From positions 44,452 through 108,451 of the forward strand of contig VGDY01000001.1 of NCBI GenBank assembly GCA_016869555.1: a stretch of 64,000 nt of DNA, given 5' to 3'. The stretch is from Alphaproteobacteria bacterium (GTDB lineage: Bacteria; Pseudomonadota; Alphaproteobacteria; Rhizobiales; Beijerinckiaceae). The translations under genes and the position numbers were made by a program. Positions 1 to 9,124 of this stretch are shown in pieces. The notes under the pieces are model-generated. The model worked only from the letters and a program-made list of their open reading frames with translations, was not told where the DNA came from and did no database searches. The stretch's first letter is position 1, and the number at the start of each line of letters is the position of its first letter.

Positions 1-181
1 ACTTGCCCTGACCCGACCCGCCGACGACGCCAAGCACCTCGCCGCGAAAAACGTCGAGATTGAGCCCCTTGACGATGGTCCGGTCGCCGAAGCCGACGAC
101 GAGGTCGCGCACGCCAATGACGACATCGCGATTTTGCCGCTGTTGAACGGCGCCGTCGGCGGAGGTCGAGGGGCTGCTCAT
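1..181 (-). CDS. mlaF: Mla-type ABC transporter ATP-binding protein (MlaF), 3' part outside window
   Basis: Only the first 60 or so codons lie in the window; the gene runs leftward off the edge. The visible N-terminus has an ABC ATPase opening strand (residues about 20-45) and reaches a Walker A of the form GGSGQGKS at the very edge. MlaF is the cytoplasmic ATPase that, with the permease MlaE, moves phospholipids between the inner and outer membranes. The ATG is 8 bases after the stop of the MlaE gene, so the two are almost certainly co-transcribed; mlaD would be expected further left. Assignment to Mla rather than another ABC importer rests mainly on the adjacent MlaE. Confidence 0.85.
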   Translation of the reverse strand, partial: MSSPSTSADGAVQQRQNRDVVIGVRDLVVGFGDRTIVKGLNLDVFRGEVLGVVGGSGQGK

Positions 182-189
182 CTGCGCGC

Positions 190-1338
190 TCAATAGTCGA
201 TCGACGCGAAAAATATGGCGAACAAGCCATCCATCACGATAACCATGAAGATGGATTTAACCACCGAGGACGTGACCTGGCGACCGAGCGATTCGGCGGA
301 CCCCTTCGTTGCGAGCCCGTCCATCGAGGCGATGAGGCCGATGACCAGCGCCATGAAGGGCGCCTTGATGATGCCGACGAGGAACGTATGCAGCGCGATC
401 GCTTCCTTGAGCAATGACGCGAAAGCCACCGGGCTGATGCCGCCGTACCACCAGGACACGATCATGCCGCCAAAGAGCGCCGCCATGTCCGCGATGAAGG
501 TCAGGATCGGCAAGGAGATGATCAGGCCGAGCACGCGCGGCGCGATCAGCACCTCGATGGGAGACAGTCCCATCACCAGCAGCGCGTCGACCTCCTCGCG
601 CATTTTCATCGAGCCGAGTTCGGCGGTGATCGCTGAGCCCGAGCGGCCGGCGATCATGATTGACGTGAGCAGAACGCCGAGTTCGCGCAAGACCAGAATG
701 CCGATCAGGCTGACCGTGTAGCTCGACGCGCCAAACCTGAGCAGCTGGAAGATGCCCTGCTGCGCGACGATGGCGCCTACCAGCACGTTGATGAGAACGA
801 TGATCGGAACGCTACGAAAACCGATGAGCTCGATCTGTGCGACAAGCGAGGTCAGTCTGAAACGGTGCGGACGGCTCGCCACATAGATCATCGACGAAAT
901 GAATTCGCCGAGAAAGCTGACGCCGCGATAGAATTCGCGGAGGGCGTCGACGGTCGATTCGCCGAGGTCCGAAAGCAGGACGAAAACCAGATTGAAACGC
1001 GGCCGGGCCGGCGCCTCGAAAGCGCGATAATGCGCCTCTTCGAGCAGAGTGGAATATTCCGGGCGCACATGTTCGAGCGCGACGGCGACGCCGCGGCGCG
1101 CGAGTTCATGCCGAGCGCGATTGATCAGCCAGGCGCCGGCGGTGTCGAGCCGCGAGACCTGCGCGAGATCGAAGATGATCATCCGATCGCGGCTTGCCTC
1201 CTCGACAATGCGCGCCGCCGCCGCTTCGAGACGATCCGAGGCGACGAGAGTCCAGTCGCCAGACAGCGACAGTCGCGCGCCTTCCGGCGAAGACTGGCGT
1301 GTGAGATTGGGCGGACGTTCCATCGCCGCGACGGTCAT
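190..1338 (-). CDS. mlaE: STAS-MlaE fusion: phospholipid ABC transporter permease
   Basis: A 382-residue inner-membrane permease of the Mla lipid-trafficking system. Residues about 20-110 form a STAS domain (LDTAG motif at 64-68), which in gammaproteobacteria is a separate protein, MlaB. Residues about 130-382 are the MlaE permease: hydrophobic helices, the conserved stretch around LRELGVLLTS, and the coupling segment MKMREEVDAL. The fused STAS-MlaE arrangement is common in alphaproteobacteria and explains the absence of a separate mlaB. It heads a leftward operon with mlaF. The gap to the divergent epimerase gene is under 200 bases and must hold promoters for both. Confidence 0.93.
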   Translation of the reverse strand: MTVAAMERPPNLTRQSSPEGARLSLSGDWTLVASDRLEAAAARIVEEASRDRMIIFDLAQVSRLDTAGAWLINRARHELARRGVAVALEHVRPEYSTLLEEAHYRAFEAPARPRFNLVFVLLSDLGESTVDALREFYRGVSFLGEFISSMIYVASRPHRFRLTSLVAQIELIGFRSVPIIVLINVLVGAIVAQQGIFQLLRFGASSYTVSLIGILVLRELGVLLTSIMIAGRSGSAITAELGSMKMREEVDALLVMGLSPIEVLIAPRVLGLIISLPILTFIADMAALFGGMIVSWWYGGISPVAFASLLKEAIALHTFLVGIIKAPFMALVIGLIASMDGLATKGSAESLGRQVTSSVVKSIFMVIVMDGLFAIFFASIDY

Positions 1339-1533
1339 CGGAATTCGCTCTGCGCTCGCGTCAATATTCGGCTCATCGATGGCGTCATCCTATCCGCCGA
1401 TTGTGGCGCGGCGCCGACGCCGGCAGGCGCGGCCGAAGGAAAAACGTGATAACGCCGTGAATTGACGCCAGCAAGCGCGTCGGCGCACAGCGCAGCGAAG
1501 GCGCGCTACGCAGCGCCAGCGCCGGAGAGCCGA

Positions 1534-2517
1534 TTGTCACGAAAATTATCCATCGCCATAGAGACTTATCCAATCGCCGGCCGCTTCGTGATTTCACGCG
1601 GCGCCAAGACTGAAGCCGTGGTCGTCACCGCGATTTTGATCGAAGGCCGGGGCGCGGGGCGAGGCGAATGTGTGCCCTACGCCCGATATGGGGAAAGCGT
1701 CGACAGCGTCGTCGCGACGATCGAGAGCCTGCGCTACTCGATTGAAGCCGGCGCCGGCCGGGCTGACCTGCAGCGTCTCCTGCCCGCTGGCGCGGCGCGC
1801 AATGCGCTCGACTGCGCGCTCTGGGATCTCGAGGCCAAGCTGTCCGGCGTCCCGGCCCATGCGACGGCCGGCTTCGAAGCGCTTTCGCCGCTCGTGACCG
1901 CCTATACGATTTCGGTCGGCGCGCCCGAGGAGATGCGCGCCGCGGCGGCGAAGGCCGCCGACCGGCCGTTGCTGAAGATCAAGCTCGCCGGGGAAGGCGA
2001 CGAAGCGCGTCTGGCCGCCGTTCGGGCGGGAGCGCCCGTTTCCACTCTCATTGTCGACGCCAATGAATCATGGGACGAGGCGACGCTTGCCCGCCGCCTC
2101 GCCGTCTGCGCCGATTTCAGCGTCGCGCTCGTCGAGCAGCCGCTGCCGGCCGGCCGGGACGAAGCGCTCGCGCGTCTGGCGCATCCCGTGCCGATCTGCG
2201 CCGACGAAAGCGTCCATGACCGCGCCTCGCTCGCGGCGCTGAAGGGCCGCTACGACGCGGTCAACGTCAAACTCGACAAGACCGGCGGGTTGACCGAAGC
2301 GCTGGCCCTCGCGCGCGCGGCGCGGGACATGGGCTTTTCGATCATGGCCGGCTGCATGGTGGGAACTTCGCTCGCCATGGCGCCGGCGGTTCTCGTGGGT
2401 CAGATGGCGAAATTCGTCGACCTCGACGGGCCGCTGCTTCTCGCCCGCGACCGCGATCCCGGACTGATCTACGAGGGCTCGATCCTGAAACCCCCGGACG
2501 CAAAGCTGTGGGGATAA
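1534..2517 (+). CDS. dgcA: L-Ala-D/L-Glu (dipeptide) epimerase, enolase superfamily
   Basis: Epimerises L-Ala-D-Glu to L-Ala-L-Glu during recycling of murein peptides. Enolase-superfamily landmarks are present in order: the KIK catalytic lysine strand, metal ligands in VDANE, VEQP and ICADES, and the second catalytic lysine in NVKLDKTGG followed by a GCM strand. These match the dipeptide-epimerase subgroup. The open frame has no ATG; it could begin at a TTG at 1462, but the family N-terminus (KLSIAIETYPIAG) fits the TTG at 1534, giving about 327 residues, normal for the family. Other enolase-superfamily dipeptide specificities cannot be excluded. It stands alone, divergent from mlaE. Confidence 0.85.
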   Translation: MSRKLSIAIETYPIAGRFVISRGAKTEAVVVTAILIEGRGAGRGECVPYARYGESVDSVVATIESLRYSIEAGAGRADLQRLLPAGAARNALDCALWDLEAKLSGVPAHATAGFEALSPLVTAYTISVGAPEEMRAAAAKAADRPLLKIKLAGEGDEARLAAVRAGAPVSTLIVDANESWDEATLARRLAVCADFSVALVEQPLPAGRDEALARLAHPVPICADESVHDRASLAALKGRYDAVNVKLDKTGGLTEALALARAARDMGFSIMAGCMVGTSLAMAPAVLVGQMAKFVDLDGPLLLARDRDPGLIYEGSILKPPDAKLWG

Positions 2518-2535
2518 CGCGAGTGCGATCTGGAC

Positions 2536-2563
2536 TTGTTGACCGGCGCAGGTCTCGTAAACT
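2536..2563 (+). promoter_or_regulatory. possible sigma-70-type promoter before the NodT gene
   Basis: TTGTTG at 2536-2541 and TAAACT at 2558-2563 are separated by 16 bases and lie about 170 bases before the ATG of the efflux lipoprotein gene. The hexamers are moderate matches to -35/-10 consensus in otherwise GC-rich DNA. No experimental support; a weak call. Confidence 0.3.
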
Positions 2564-2730
2564 AAATGTTAGCAGATGGGGATGGAGTTCCCCGATAACC
2601 GCCGAAAGGCTGATGACTCCTACGAACTCGTCGCCGCGTTCACCGACCGTTGGCGCAGGGTAGGAGCGTTTTCGTGCATCAACAGCCCGCAGCCCGTCGT
2701 GCGCCTTGCGTTTTGCGCTGCGGCGGCGGC

Positions 2731-4314
2731 ATGAGCGCCGCTCGGCGTAACGGCGTTTTGCGGTTCGGCGCGCGGCGCAGACATCTCTTCTGCGGACTTC
2801 CGGTCGCGCTCGCGCTCGGCGGTTGCGCGCCAACCATGCAAGACGAGCGCGCGCAGTTTCTCGGTCCCCCCGCCATGGAGCGCTCGATTGCAAGATCCGG
2901 GCTCAGGGTCGCCGACCAAACGTCCTGGCCGCGCGAAGAATGGTGGCGCGCCTTCCGCAGCCCCGAACTCGACGGCGTTGTCGACAAGGCGCTGCGCGAC
3001 AATCAGAGCCTGAGAAAGGCGGTGGATGCGCTGCATGGCGCCGACGCGATGGTGCAGGTCGCGGGCGCAAGGCTGCTCCCCGAAGTCCAGGCGACCTTCG
3101 GCATGCGGCAATCCCGCAATCCTCTGCACGGCGTCGTCGCGTCCTACAATCCGGCGCAGGGCGGATTGCAGAAGACCATGGCCTTCATCAATCCGCTGGC
3201 GCTGACCTATGAGCTCGACTTCTGGCAGAAGAACCGGGCGCTGCTCGATGCGGCGATCGGCGAGTCGGCGGCTCAGGAGGCCGAACTGGAGCAGGCGCGG
3301 CTGCTGCTGACCGCTTCGGTCGCGCGCGCCTATCTGCGCGGCTACGCCGCGGCGCGCCAACTCGAAGTGGCGAGAGCCCTGACGCGGGTGCGTCGCGATT
3401 TGATTTCGCTCGCCGAAACTCGATATGGCGCGGGCCTCGACTCCCTGGACGGGGTGCAGGTCGCCCGCGCCGATTTCGAAACCGCGGTCCGGCGCGAAGC
3501 CGCCGTTCAGGCGCTTCTGACGCTGCAGAAGGATGCGATCGCCCGTCTCATGGGCGAAGGACCTGACGCCGCGCACGATCTTTACGCCGGCCGAAAGGCG
3601 CCCTCGCCGGCCGCGCCGCCGCTGCCGCGCAGCCTGCCGATCGAATTGCTCATCCACCGCCCCGATCTCGCCGCCGCTTTGCGCCGCGCCGAGGCCGCGG
3701 CGGCCCGCGTTCACGTCGCCAAGACGCTGTTTCTTCCCTCGATCGACCTTGCGATCACGGGCGGCTTCGAAGGCTCGGTGACCTCGACGAAAATCAGCAA
3801 GCTCGCCGGCTATCTCTTCACGCCTTCGGCGATCGGCTATGCGGTCATGCCCACCCTGCGCCTGCCGGTTTTTCAAGGCGGCAGGCTCAGCGGCATTCTG
3901 GAGGCCCAGCGCGCCGAATATGATCAGGCGGTCGATTCCTATAACGAGACGCTGCTGCAGGCCGCGCAGCAGGTCGCCGACGCCGGCGCCAATCTCAGGC
4001 GCGCCGCCGCCGAATATGAGGCGCAGAGCCGCTTTCTGCGCGCGGCGCGCGCGCAATATGATCTCGCGCAAACGCGCCTGCGCGACGGGCTGAAGGACCG
4101 CCGCGAAATCGTCGTCGAACGCGCCGAACTCCTCGAATCAGGCTTCGCCCAGCGCGCGCTCGAAGGCGACCGGCTTGTCGCCGCTGTCGATCTGTATCAG
4201 GCGCTGGGCGCCGGCTATGCCGGCGGTCCGCCGCCCGACGCGCCGAAGCCGGCGCCGGAATCCGACCCTTTGACGCCGGCCGTCGAGGCGATTCAGTCGC
4301 TCGGCGGCGGCTGA
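2731..4314 (+). CDS. efflux RND-type outer-membrane lipoprotein, NodT/OprM family
   Basis: Outer-membrane channel of a tripartite efflux pump. The ATG at 2731 gives about 527 residues and a basic N-terminus leading to a lipoprotein signal with lipobox LALGGC, so the mature protein should be lipid-anchored; an upstream ATG at 2650 would bury the signal. Two OEP repeats follow, with the NodT-type WWRAFRSPELD segment and long alpha-helical regions (for example LEQARLLLTASVARAYL). A HlyD-type adaptor gene begins 50 bases downstream, so they probably form an operon. No RND or MFS inner-membrane pump is encoded next to them. Confidence 0.92.
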   Translation: MSAARRNGVLRFGARRRHLFCGLPVALALGGCAPTMQDERAQFLGPPAMERSIARSGLRVADQTSWPREEWWRAFRSPELDGVVDKALRDNQSLRKAVDALHGADAMVQVAGARLLPEVQATFGMRQSRNPLHGVVASYNPAQGGLQKTMAFINPLALTYELDFWQKNRALLDAAIGESAAQEAELEQARLLLTASVARAYLRGYAAARQLEVARALTRVRRDLISLAETRYGAGLDSLDGVQVARADFETAVRREAAVQALLTLQKDAIARLMGEGPDAAHDLYAGRKAPSPAAPPLPRSLPIELLIHRPDLAAALRRAEAAAARVHVAKTLFLPSIDLAITGGFEGSVTSTKISKLAGYLFTPSAIGYAVMPTLRLPVFQGGRLSGILEAQRAEYDQAVDSYNETLLQAAQQVADAGANLRRAAAEYEAQSRFLRAARAQYDLAQTRLRDGLKDRREIVVERAELLESGFAQRALEGDRLVAAVDLYQALGAGYAGGPPPDAPKPAPESDPLTPAVEAIQSLGGG

Positions 4315-4364
4315 GCGCCTCGCTTTACCGTCTCACTCGAATAGAAGAACGCGAATCCCGATAG

Positions 4365-5555
4365 ATGCCGCTCTCCCGCAAAAACATCCGCTTCCGCAGG
4401 GAATTTCTGCTCAGGATCGTCATTGCGGCGGTCGCGATCGGCGCGGTCGTCGCAGTGGCGCGATGGCTGTTTTTTGATCGCGACTGGGTGACGACGGACA
4501 ACGCCTATGTCGCCGGCAACATTATTCCCGTGCAGGCCGACGCAACGGGAGTCGTCGCCGCCGTTCTGGCGGAAGAAACCCAGTTCGTGAAGAAAGACGA
4601 AGTGCTCGTGCGCCTCGACGGACAACGGGCCAGAGCGGCGCTCGCGCAGGCCGAAGCCGATCTCGGCCGCGCCGTCCGCGCCGTCGGCGCGCTTTACGCC
4701 CAGCGACGCCAGATATGCCAGAAGGTCATCTCGCGCGCGGCGATTCGCGACAGGACCCGACACGATCTCGCGAGATACAGGCAGGCGACGGCGAGCGGCG
4801 CGTCGTCGCGGCAGGTGCTGCAGAACACCGAGGACCACCTCGCCGCGCTGGAAGCCGATCTGCGCGAGGCGCAAGCGGAATATCAGGCGGTCGAGGCGCG
4901 AGTCGGCGGCGTGACCCGCATGAATCATCCCGACATCGCGGCGGCGCGAGCCAAATACTACGACGCCTATATTGAATTCGCGCGCCAGAACATTCGCGCG
5001 CCGGCGAGCGGCTTTGTCGCCAAACGCCGCGTCCAGGTCGGCGATCGGATGCGCCCCGGAGATCCGATTCTCAACATCGTGCCGCTCGACCATCTCTGGG
5101 TGGAAGCGAATCTGTGGGAGAACAGAATGGCCCGGGTTCGTCCCGGGCAGCCGGCGATCATCACGGTCGACCTGTATGGATCGAAACAGATCTATCACGG
5201 AGAAGTTGTTGGACTCGTTCCCGGCTCCGGCGCCGTCTTCGCCACTCTGCCTCCCGACAACGCCGTCGGCAATTTCATTCGAATCGTTCAGCGCATTCCG
5301 GTGCGAATCGCATTGCGGGCCGACGAGCTCGAGAAACAGCCCTTGCGTCCCGGCCTGTCCACCACCGCTTCGATCGACGTGTCCGGGCCGCTGCAATCGC
5401 CGAACAAGTCAATCGTGAAGACCACGGCGAATGAATATCTGACCAATGTCTACGACAAGGATCTCGCGGATGCGAAGGCGCACGCGGAGAAGATCGTCAA
5501 GGATAACGTCGCCGGCGCGTCGGACGACGGCGTCGCCTGCGCCGCCGCCGAATAG
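4365..5555 (+). CDS. HlyD/EmrA-family membrane fusion (adaptor) protein
   Basis: Periplasmic adaptor of 396 residues linking an inner-membrane transporter to the NodT channel encoded just upstream. One N-terminal membrane helix (about 15-36) is followed by the biotinyl-lipoyl half motif (VTTDNAYVAGNIIPVQADATG), a coiled-coil hairpin (about 90-200), the second lipoyl half (IRAPASGFVAKRRVQVGD) and a beta-barrel domain. The sequence resembles EmrA/VceA adaptors, which normally pair with an EmrB-type MFS pump. No such pump is adjacent: the next gene encodes a P-type ATPase. The cognate pump must lie elsewhere or be one of the MFS proteins further away. Confidence 0.9.
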   Translation: MPLSRKNIRFRREFLLRIVIAAVAIGAVVAVARWLFFDRDWVTTDNAYVAGNIIPVQADATGVVAAVLAEETQFVKKDEVLVRLDGQRARAALAQAEADLGRAVRAVGALYAQRRQICQKVISRAAIRDRTRHDLARYRQATASGASSRQVLQNTEDHLAALEADLREAQAEYQAVEARVGGVTRMNHPDIAAARAKYYDAYIEFARQNIRAPASGFVAKRRVQVGDRMRPGDPILNIVPLDHLWVEANLWENRMARVRPGQPAIITVDLYGSKQIYHGEVVGLVPGSGAVFATLPPDNAVGNFIRIVQRIPVRIALRADELEKQPLRPGLSTTASIDVSGPLQSPNKSIVKTTANEYLTNVYDKDLADAKAHAEKIVKDNVAGASDDGVACAAAE

Positions 5556-5580
5556 TTTGCGCGAGCTCGGTTTTGATTCA

Positions 5581-5616
5581 GCGCGCGCCGTTTTCGGCGG
5601 CGCTATTGGCGCGCGC
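5581..5616 (+). terminator. GC-rich inverted repeat between hlyD-like and ATPase genes
   Basis: A perfect 9-base stem (5581-5589 with 5608-5616, arms gcgcgcgcc / ggcgcgcgc) with an 18-base loop lies 26 bases after the adaptor stop. There is no T-run behind it, so it would be at best a Rho-assisted terminator or an RNA-stabilising hairpin. Confidence 0.3.
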
Positions 5617-5675
5617 CGGATGACGCCGTAACATCGGCGCCGATATTTTGACGCGGATGCCGTGGGAGAGAAAGC

Positions 5676-8237
5676 ATGCCGGACGCCAGCGCGAATTCGT
5701 CGGCAGGCCAAGCTTCGCCAGCGTTTTCCTTGGACCCGACGCAGGCGAAAATCGCGCAGCGGCTCGAGGCGCTGAAGACCAGCGAGACCGGCCTGACCTC
5801 GGCCGAAGCGGCGCGGCGGCTCGCCGAATATGGCCGCAACGCGCTGGAGGACAGGACCGAAAGCAAATGGCGCCGTCTGCTGAAATATTTCTGGGGGCCG
5901 CTGCCGTTCCTCATCGAAGCCGCTGCGCTGATATCCGGCCTGCGCAAGGACTGGCCGGATTTCGGCGTCGTCACCGGCCTTCTGATCTATAACGCCGTCG
6001 TCGGCTTCTGGCAGGACAACAAGGCCGCGAATGCGCTTGCGGCGTTGAAGAAAAACCTTGCGCCCCGCGCGCGCGTGATGCGCGACGGGGCCTGGACGAC
6101 GATCGCCGCCGCCGAACTGACGCCGGGAGATATCGTCAGCGTCGCCGCCGGACAGATCATCCCGGCCGATCTGTTGCTCATCGAAGGCGACTATTTGAGC
6201 TGCGACCAGGCGGCGCTCACCGGCGAATCGCTGCCGGTCGCCAAGAAGATCGGCGACGACGCCTATTCCGGCGCAATCGCCAAGCAGGGCGCGATGACCG
6301 GCGTGGTGACGGCGACCGGCGATCGCACCTTCTTCGGCCGCACCGCCAAGCTTGTCGGCGCCGCCGGCGCGGTTTCGCATTCGCAGCGGGCGGTGACGCA
6401 GGTCGGCGATTTTCTGCTGTTGCTCGCCTTCCTGCTGGCGCTGGTTCTGGTCGGCGCGCAGCTCTATCGGGAAGTCATCGCGCCGGATATCTGGCGCTGG
6501 GATCGCGTCGGCTCCATCGCCCAATATGTGCTGGTGCTGCTGATCGCATCAATTCCGGTCGCGCTGCCGGCGGTCATGTCCGTGACGATGGCGATCGGCG
6601 CCTATACGCTCTCCTTGCAGAAGGCGATCGTTTCGCGCCTCAGCGCGATCGAGGAGCTTGCCGGCGTCGATGTGCTGTGCAGCGACAAGACCGGCACGCT
6701 GACGATGAACCGGCTCACGGTGCAAAACGCCCTTCCCTATGGCGTATTCAAAAGCGACGACGTGCTGCTCTTCGCCGCGCTGGCGACTCAAAGAAGCAGC
6801 GAAGACGCCATCGACCTCGCGGTGATGGCGGCGCTGCCGGCGCATAACGCGCTCGACGGCTTCAAGCAGAAAGCCTTTACGCCGTTCGATCCCGTCAGCA
6901 AGCGCACGATTTCGACCGTCGCCGACGCCGCCGGCGGCATCCGTCATTACGCGAAAGGGGCGCCGCAGGCGATCTCCGCCCTCGTGCGGCCCGATTCGCA
7001 AACGCTGCAGCGCTATCACAACGACGTCGCGGCGCTCGCCGCCAAGGGCCAGCGCGCGCTCGGCGTCGCCATGTCGGAAGACGGCGCCAAATGGGCGCTG
7101 GTCGGACTGATCTCGCTCATGGATCCGCCGCGCGCTGACGCCAAGGAGACGATCGCCAGGGCGCGCGCGCTCGGCCTCAACGTCAAGATGGTGACCGGCG
7201 ACGACGTCGCCATCGGCGACGAGATCGCCGCCCAGCTCGGCATGGGCTCCCATCTGCTCGTCGCCAGCGACGTCTTCAAAGGCGGCGCGAAGGCCGACGC
7301 TCTGCCGCGCAGCGTCGTCGAAACGGTGGAACGCGCCGACGGTTTCGGCAGAGTATTCCCGGAGCACAAATATGAGATCGTCAAGGCGCTCCAATCGGTC
7401 GGCCATATCGTCGCGATGACCGGCGACGGCGTCAATGACGCGCCGGCGCTCAAACAGGCGGATTGCGGCATCGCGGTCAGCGGCGCGACCGACGCCGCGC
7501 GCAGCGCCGCGGCGTTGATCCTCACGGCGCCGGGACTCTCCACCATCATCAATGCGATCCGCGTGTCGCGCCAGATTTTCCAGCGCATCGAAAGCTACAT
7601 CCACTACCGCATCGCGATGACGCTCGACATCATGATCGTCGTCGTCGCCTCGATCGTTTTCCTGGATTTTCAGCCGCTGACCGCGATCATGATCGTCGCG
7701 CTCGCGCTGCTCGACGACATTCCGATCATGACCATCGCCTATGATAATGTCCCGGTCGCGCCGCAGCCGGTGAGATGGGACATGCATCGCATCTTCATTT
7801 TCTCTTCGCTGATGGGACTGCTGGCGGTGGCCGAGACTTTCGGTTTCCTGCTGATCGGCATGCGCTGGACGCTCGACGATTTGCTGCAGGCGATCATCCC
7901 GATCGATCCGGGCCAACTTCGGACCTTGCTGTTCTTGCAGCTCGCCGTCGGCGGTCATCTGCTGCTGTTCAGCGTGCGCACCAAGAAGGCGATCTTTGCC
8001 CCGCCCTATCCGAGCGCAAGGCTGTTCTGGGCGATCGCGGCGACGCAGGTCGCGGCGGTGCTGCTCTGCCTCTATGGCGTCGGCGTCGACGCCGTCCCCG
8101 GCGCGGCGATCGTCGGCGTGTGGCTATATTGCCTGCTCTGGGTTGTGGCGGCGGAAATTGTAAAGGTCATTTACTGGCGTCTTGCTGACAAGCGCGACAA
8201 AGACCTGAAGGCCGGCGGCGTCGCGCTCGCCGGTTGA
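5676..8237 (+). CDS. plasma-membrane H+-ATPase, P3A-type P-type ATPase
   Basis: Proton-exporting P-type ATPase of 853 residues. Landmarks: N-terminal cation-ATPase domain (about 25-95), actuator TGES loop (LTGESLPV), phosphorylation motif DKTGTLTM with the catalytic Asp near residue 337, nucleotide-binding KGAPQAI, and hinge motif GDGVNDAPALKQAD. Membrane segment 4 carries PVALPAVM and the C-terminal half has about six helices, as in fungal/plant P3A pumps and their bacterial homologues; heavy-metal-binding domains and CPx motifs are absent. Start ATG has a GGGAG site 10 bases upstream. The stop is followed after 32 bases by the PPK2 gene, suggesting co-expression. Confidence 0.93.
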   Translation: MPDASANSSAGQASPAFSLDPTQAKIAQRLEALKTSETGLTSAEAARRLAEYGRNALEDRTESKWRRLLKYFWGPLPFLIEAAALISGLRKDWPDFGVVTGLLIYNAVVGFWQDNKAANALAALKKNLAPRARVMRDGAWTTIAAAELTPGDIVSVAAGQIIPADLLLIEGDYLSCDQAALTGESLPVAKKIGDDAYSGAIAKQGAMTGVVTATGDRTFFGRTAKLVGAAGAVSHSQRAVTQVGDFLLLLAFLLALVLVGAQLYREVIAPDIWRWDRVGSIAQYVLVLLIASIPVALPAVMSVTMAIGAYTLSLQKAIVSRLSAIEELAGVDVLCSDKTGTLTMNRLTVQNALPYGVFKSDDVLLFAALATQRSSEDAIDLAVMAALPAHNALDGFKQKAFTPFDPVSKRTISTVADAAGGIRHYAKGAPQAISALVRPDSQTLQRYHNDVAALAAKGQRALGVAMSEDGAKWALVGLISLMDPPRADAKETIARARALGLNVKMVTGDDVAIGDEIAAQLGMGSHLLVASDVFKGGAKADALPRSVVETVERADGFGRVFPEHKYEIVKALQSVGHIVAMTGDGVNDAPALKQADCGIAVSGATDAARSAAALILTAPGLSTIINAIRVSRQIFQRIESYIHYRIAMTLDIMIVVVASIVFLDFQPLTAIMIVALALLDDIPIMTIAYDNVPVAPQPVRWDMHRIFIFSSLMGLLAVAETFGFLLIGMRWTLDDLLQAIIPIDPGQLRTLLFLQLAVGGHLLLFSVRTKKAIFAPPYPSARLFWAIAATQVAAVLLCLYGVGVDAVPGAAIVGVWLYCLLWVVAAEIVKVIYWRLADKRDKDLKAGGVALAG

Positions 8238-8269
8238 CGGAGAGCGACGGGACGAAGGAGGCGGCGCAC

Positions 8270-9124
8270 ATGAATTTCCTCAAGAAGCTCCGAGTCGATC
8301 CGGGATCGGATGTCGATCTTGGATCAATCGATCCGGGGTTCCATGGCGATTTCGCCAATGACGCGGAAGCGGCGCAGGAGCTGCAGCGCCATCTGGCGCG
8401 CATCACCGAACTGCAGCGCAAACTCTATGCCGACCGCACGCATTCCCTGCTGATCGTCTTGCAGGGCATCGACAGCGCCGGCAAGGACGGCGCCTGCTGG
8501 CATGTCATCAGCGCCATGGACCCGCAGGGCGTCGAGGTGACGGGCTTCAAGCAGCCGACTCCCGAAGAGCAGGAGCATGATTTCCTGTGGCGCGTTCACC
8601 CGCATGCGCCGCGCCGCGGCTATGTGTCGATCTTCAATCGCTCGCATTACGAAGACGTGCTTGTCGTGCGCGTGCACAAACTCGCGCCCAAGGACGTCTG
8701 GAAGCCGCGCTACGATTTCATCAATGAATGGGAAAAGCTGCTCACCGTCGAGAACAGGACGACCATATTGAAATTTTTCCTCTATATTTCGAAGGAGGAG
8801 CAGCTCAAGCGCTTCAAGGAGCGGCTCGACGATCCGGCGCATCAATGGAAGATCAGCGCGAGCGATTATTCCGAGCGCGAAAAATGGGACGATTACATCA
8901 AGGCCTTTGAGGCCGCGCTGTCGCGCTGCTCGACCGAACATGCGCCCTGGTACGTGATCCCGTCGAATCACAAATGGTTTCGTAATCTCGCCGTGTCGAG
9001 CATCATCGCCGATGCGCTGGACAGTCTCGATCTGAAGCTGCCGAAGCCGACCGTCGACATCGAAGAGATTCGTAAGCTCTATCACCAGGCCAAAGTCGAA
9101 GAGAAAGGGAGCAAGGCGCAGTGA
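8270..9124 (+). CDS. ppk2: polyphosphate kinase 2 family protein
   Basis: Transfers phosphate between polyphosphate and nucleotides (class I or III PPK2; whether AMP, ADP or GDP is the acceptor is not readable from sequence). It has the P-loop GIDSAGKDG, the lid region around RVHPHAPRRGYVSIFNRSHYED and the ENRTTILKFFLYISKEEQLKR segment typical of the family, at a normal length of 284 residues. The frame is open from a TTG at 8234, but the ATG at 8270 has a strong GAAGGAGG site 8 bases upstream. Its stop overlaps the GTG of the next gene (GTGA), so translation is coupled to the transporter. Confidence 0.9.
   Translation: MNFLKKLRVDPGSDVDLGSIDPGFHGDFANDAEAAQELQRHLARITELQRKLYADRTHSLLIVLQGIDSAGKDGACWHVISAMDPQGVEVTGFKQPTPEEQEHDFLWRVHPHAPRRGYVSIFNRSHYEDVLVVRVHKLAPKDVWKPRYDFINEWEKLLTVENRTTILKFFLYISKEEQLKRFKERLDDPAHQWKISASDYSEREKWDDYIKAFEAALSRCSTEHAPWYVIPSNHKWFRNLAVSSIIADALDSLDLKLPKPTVDIEEIRKLYHQAKVEEKGSKAQ

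Noticed and set aside
865..1449. 194-codon plus-strand frame opposite mlaE
   Set aside because: Antisense shadow of the STAS-MlaE gene without motifs.
6549..7958. 469-codon open frame antisense to the P-type ATPase
   Set aside because: Rich in Arg/Asp/His as expected from antisense of GC-rich coding sequence; no domain features.
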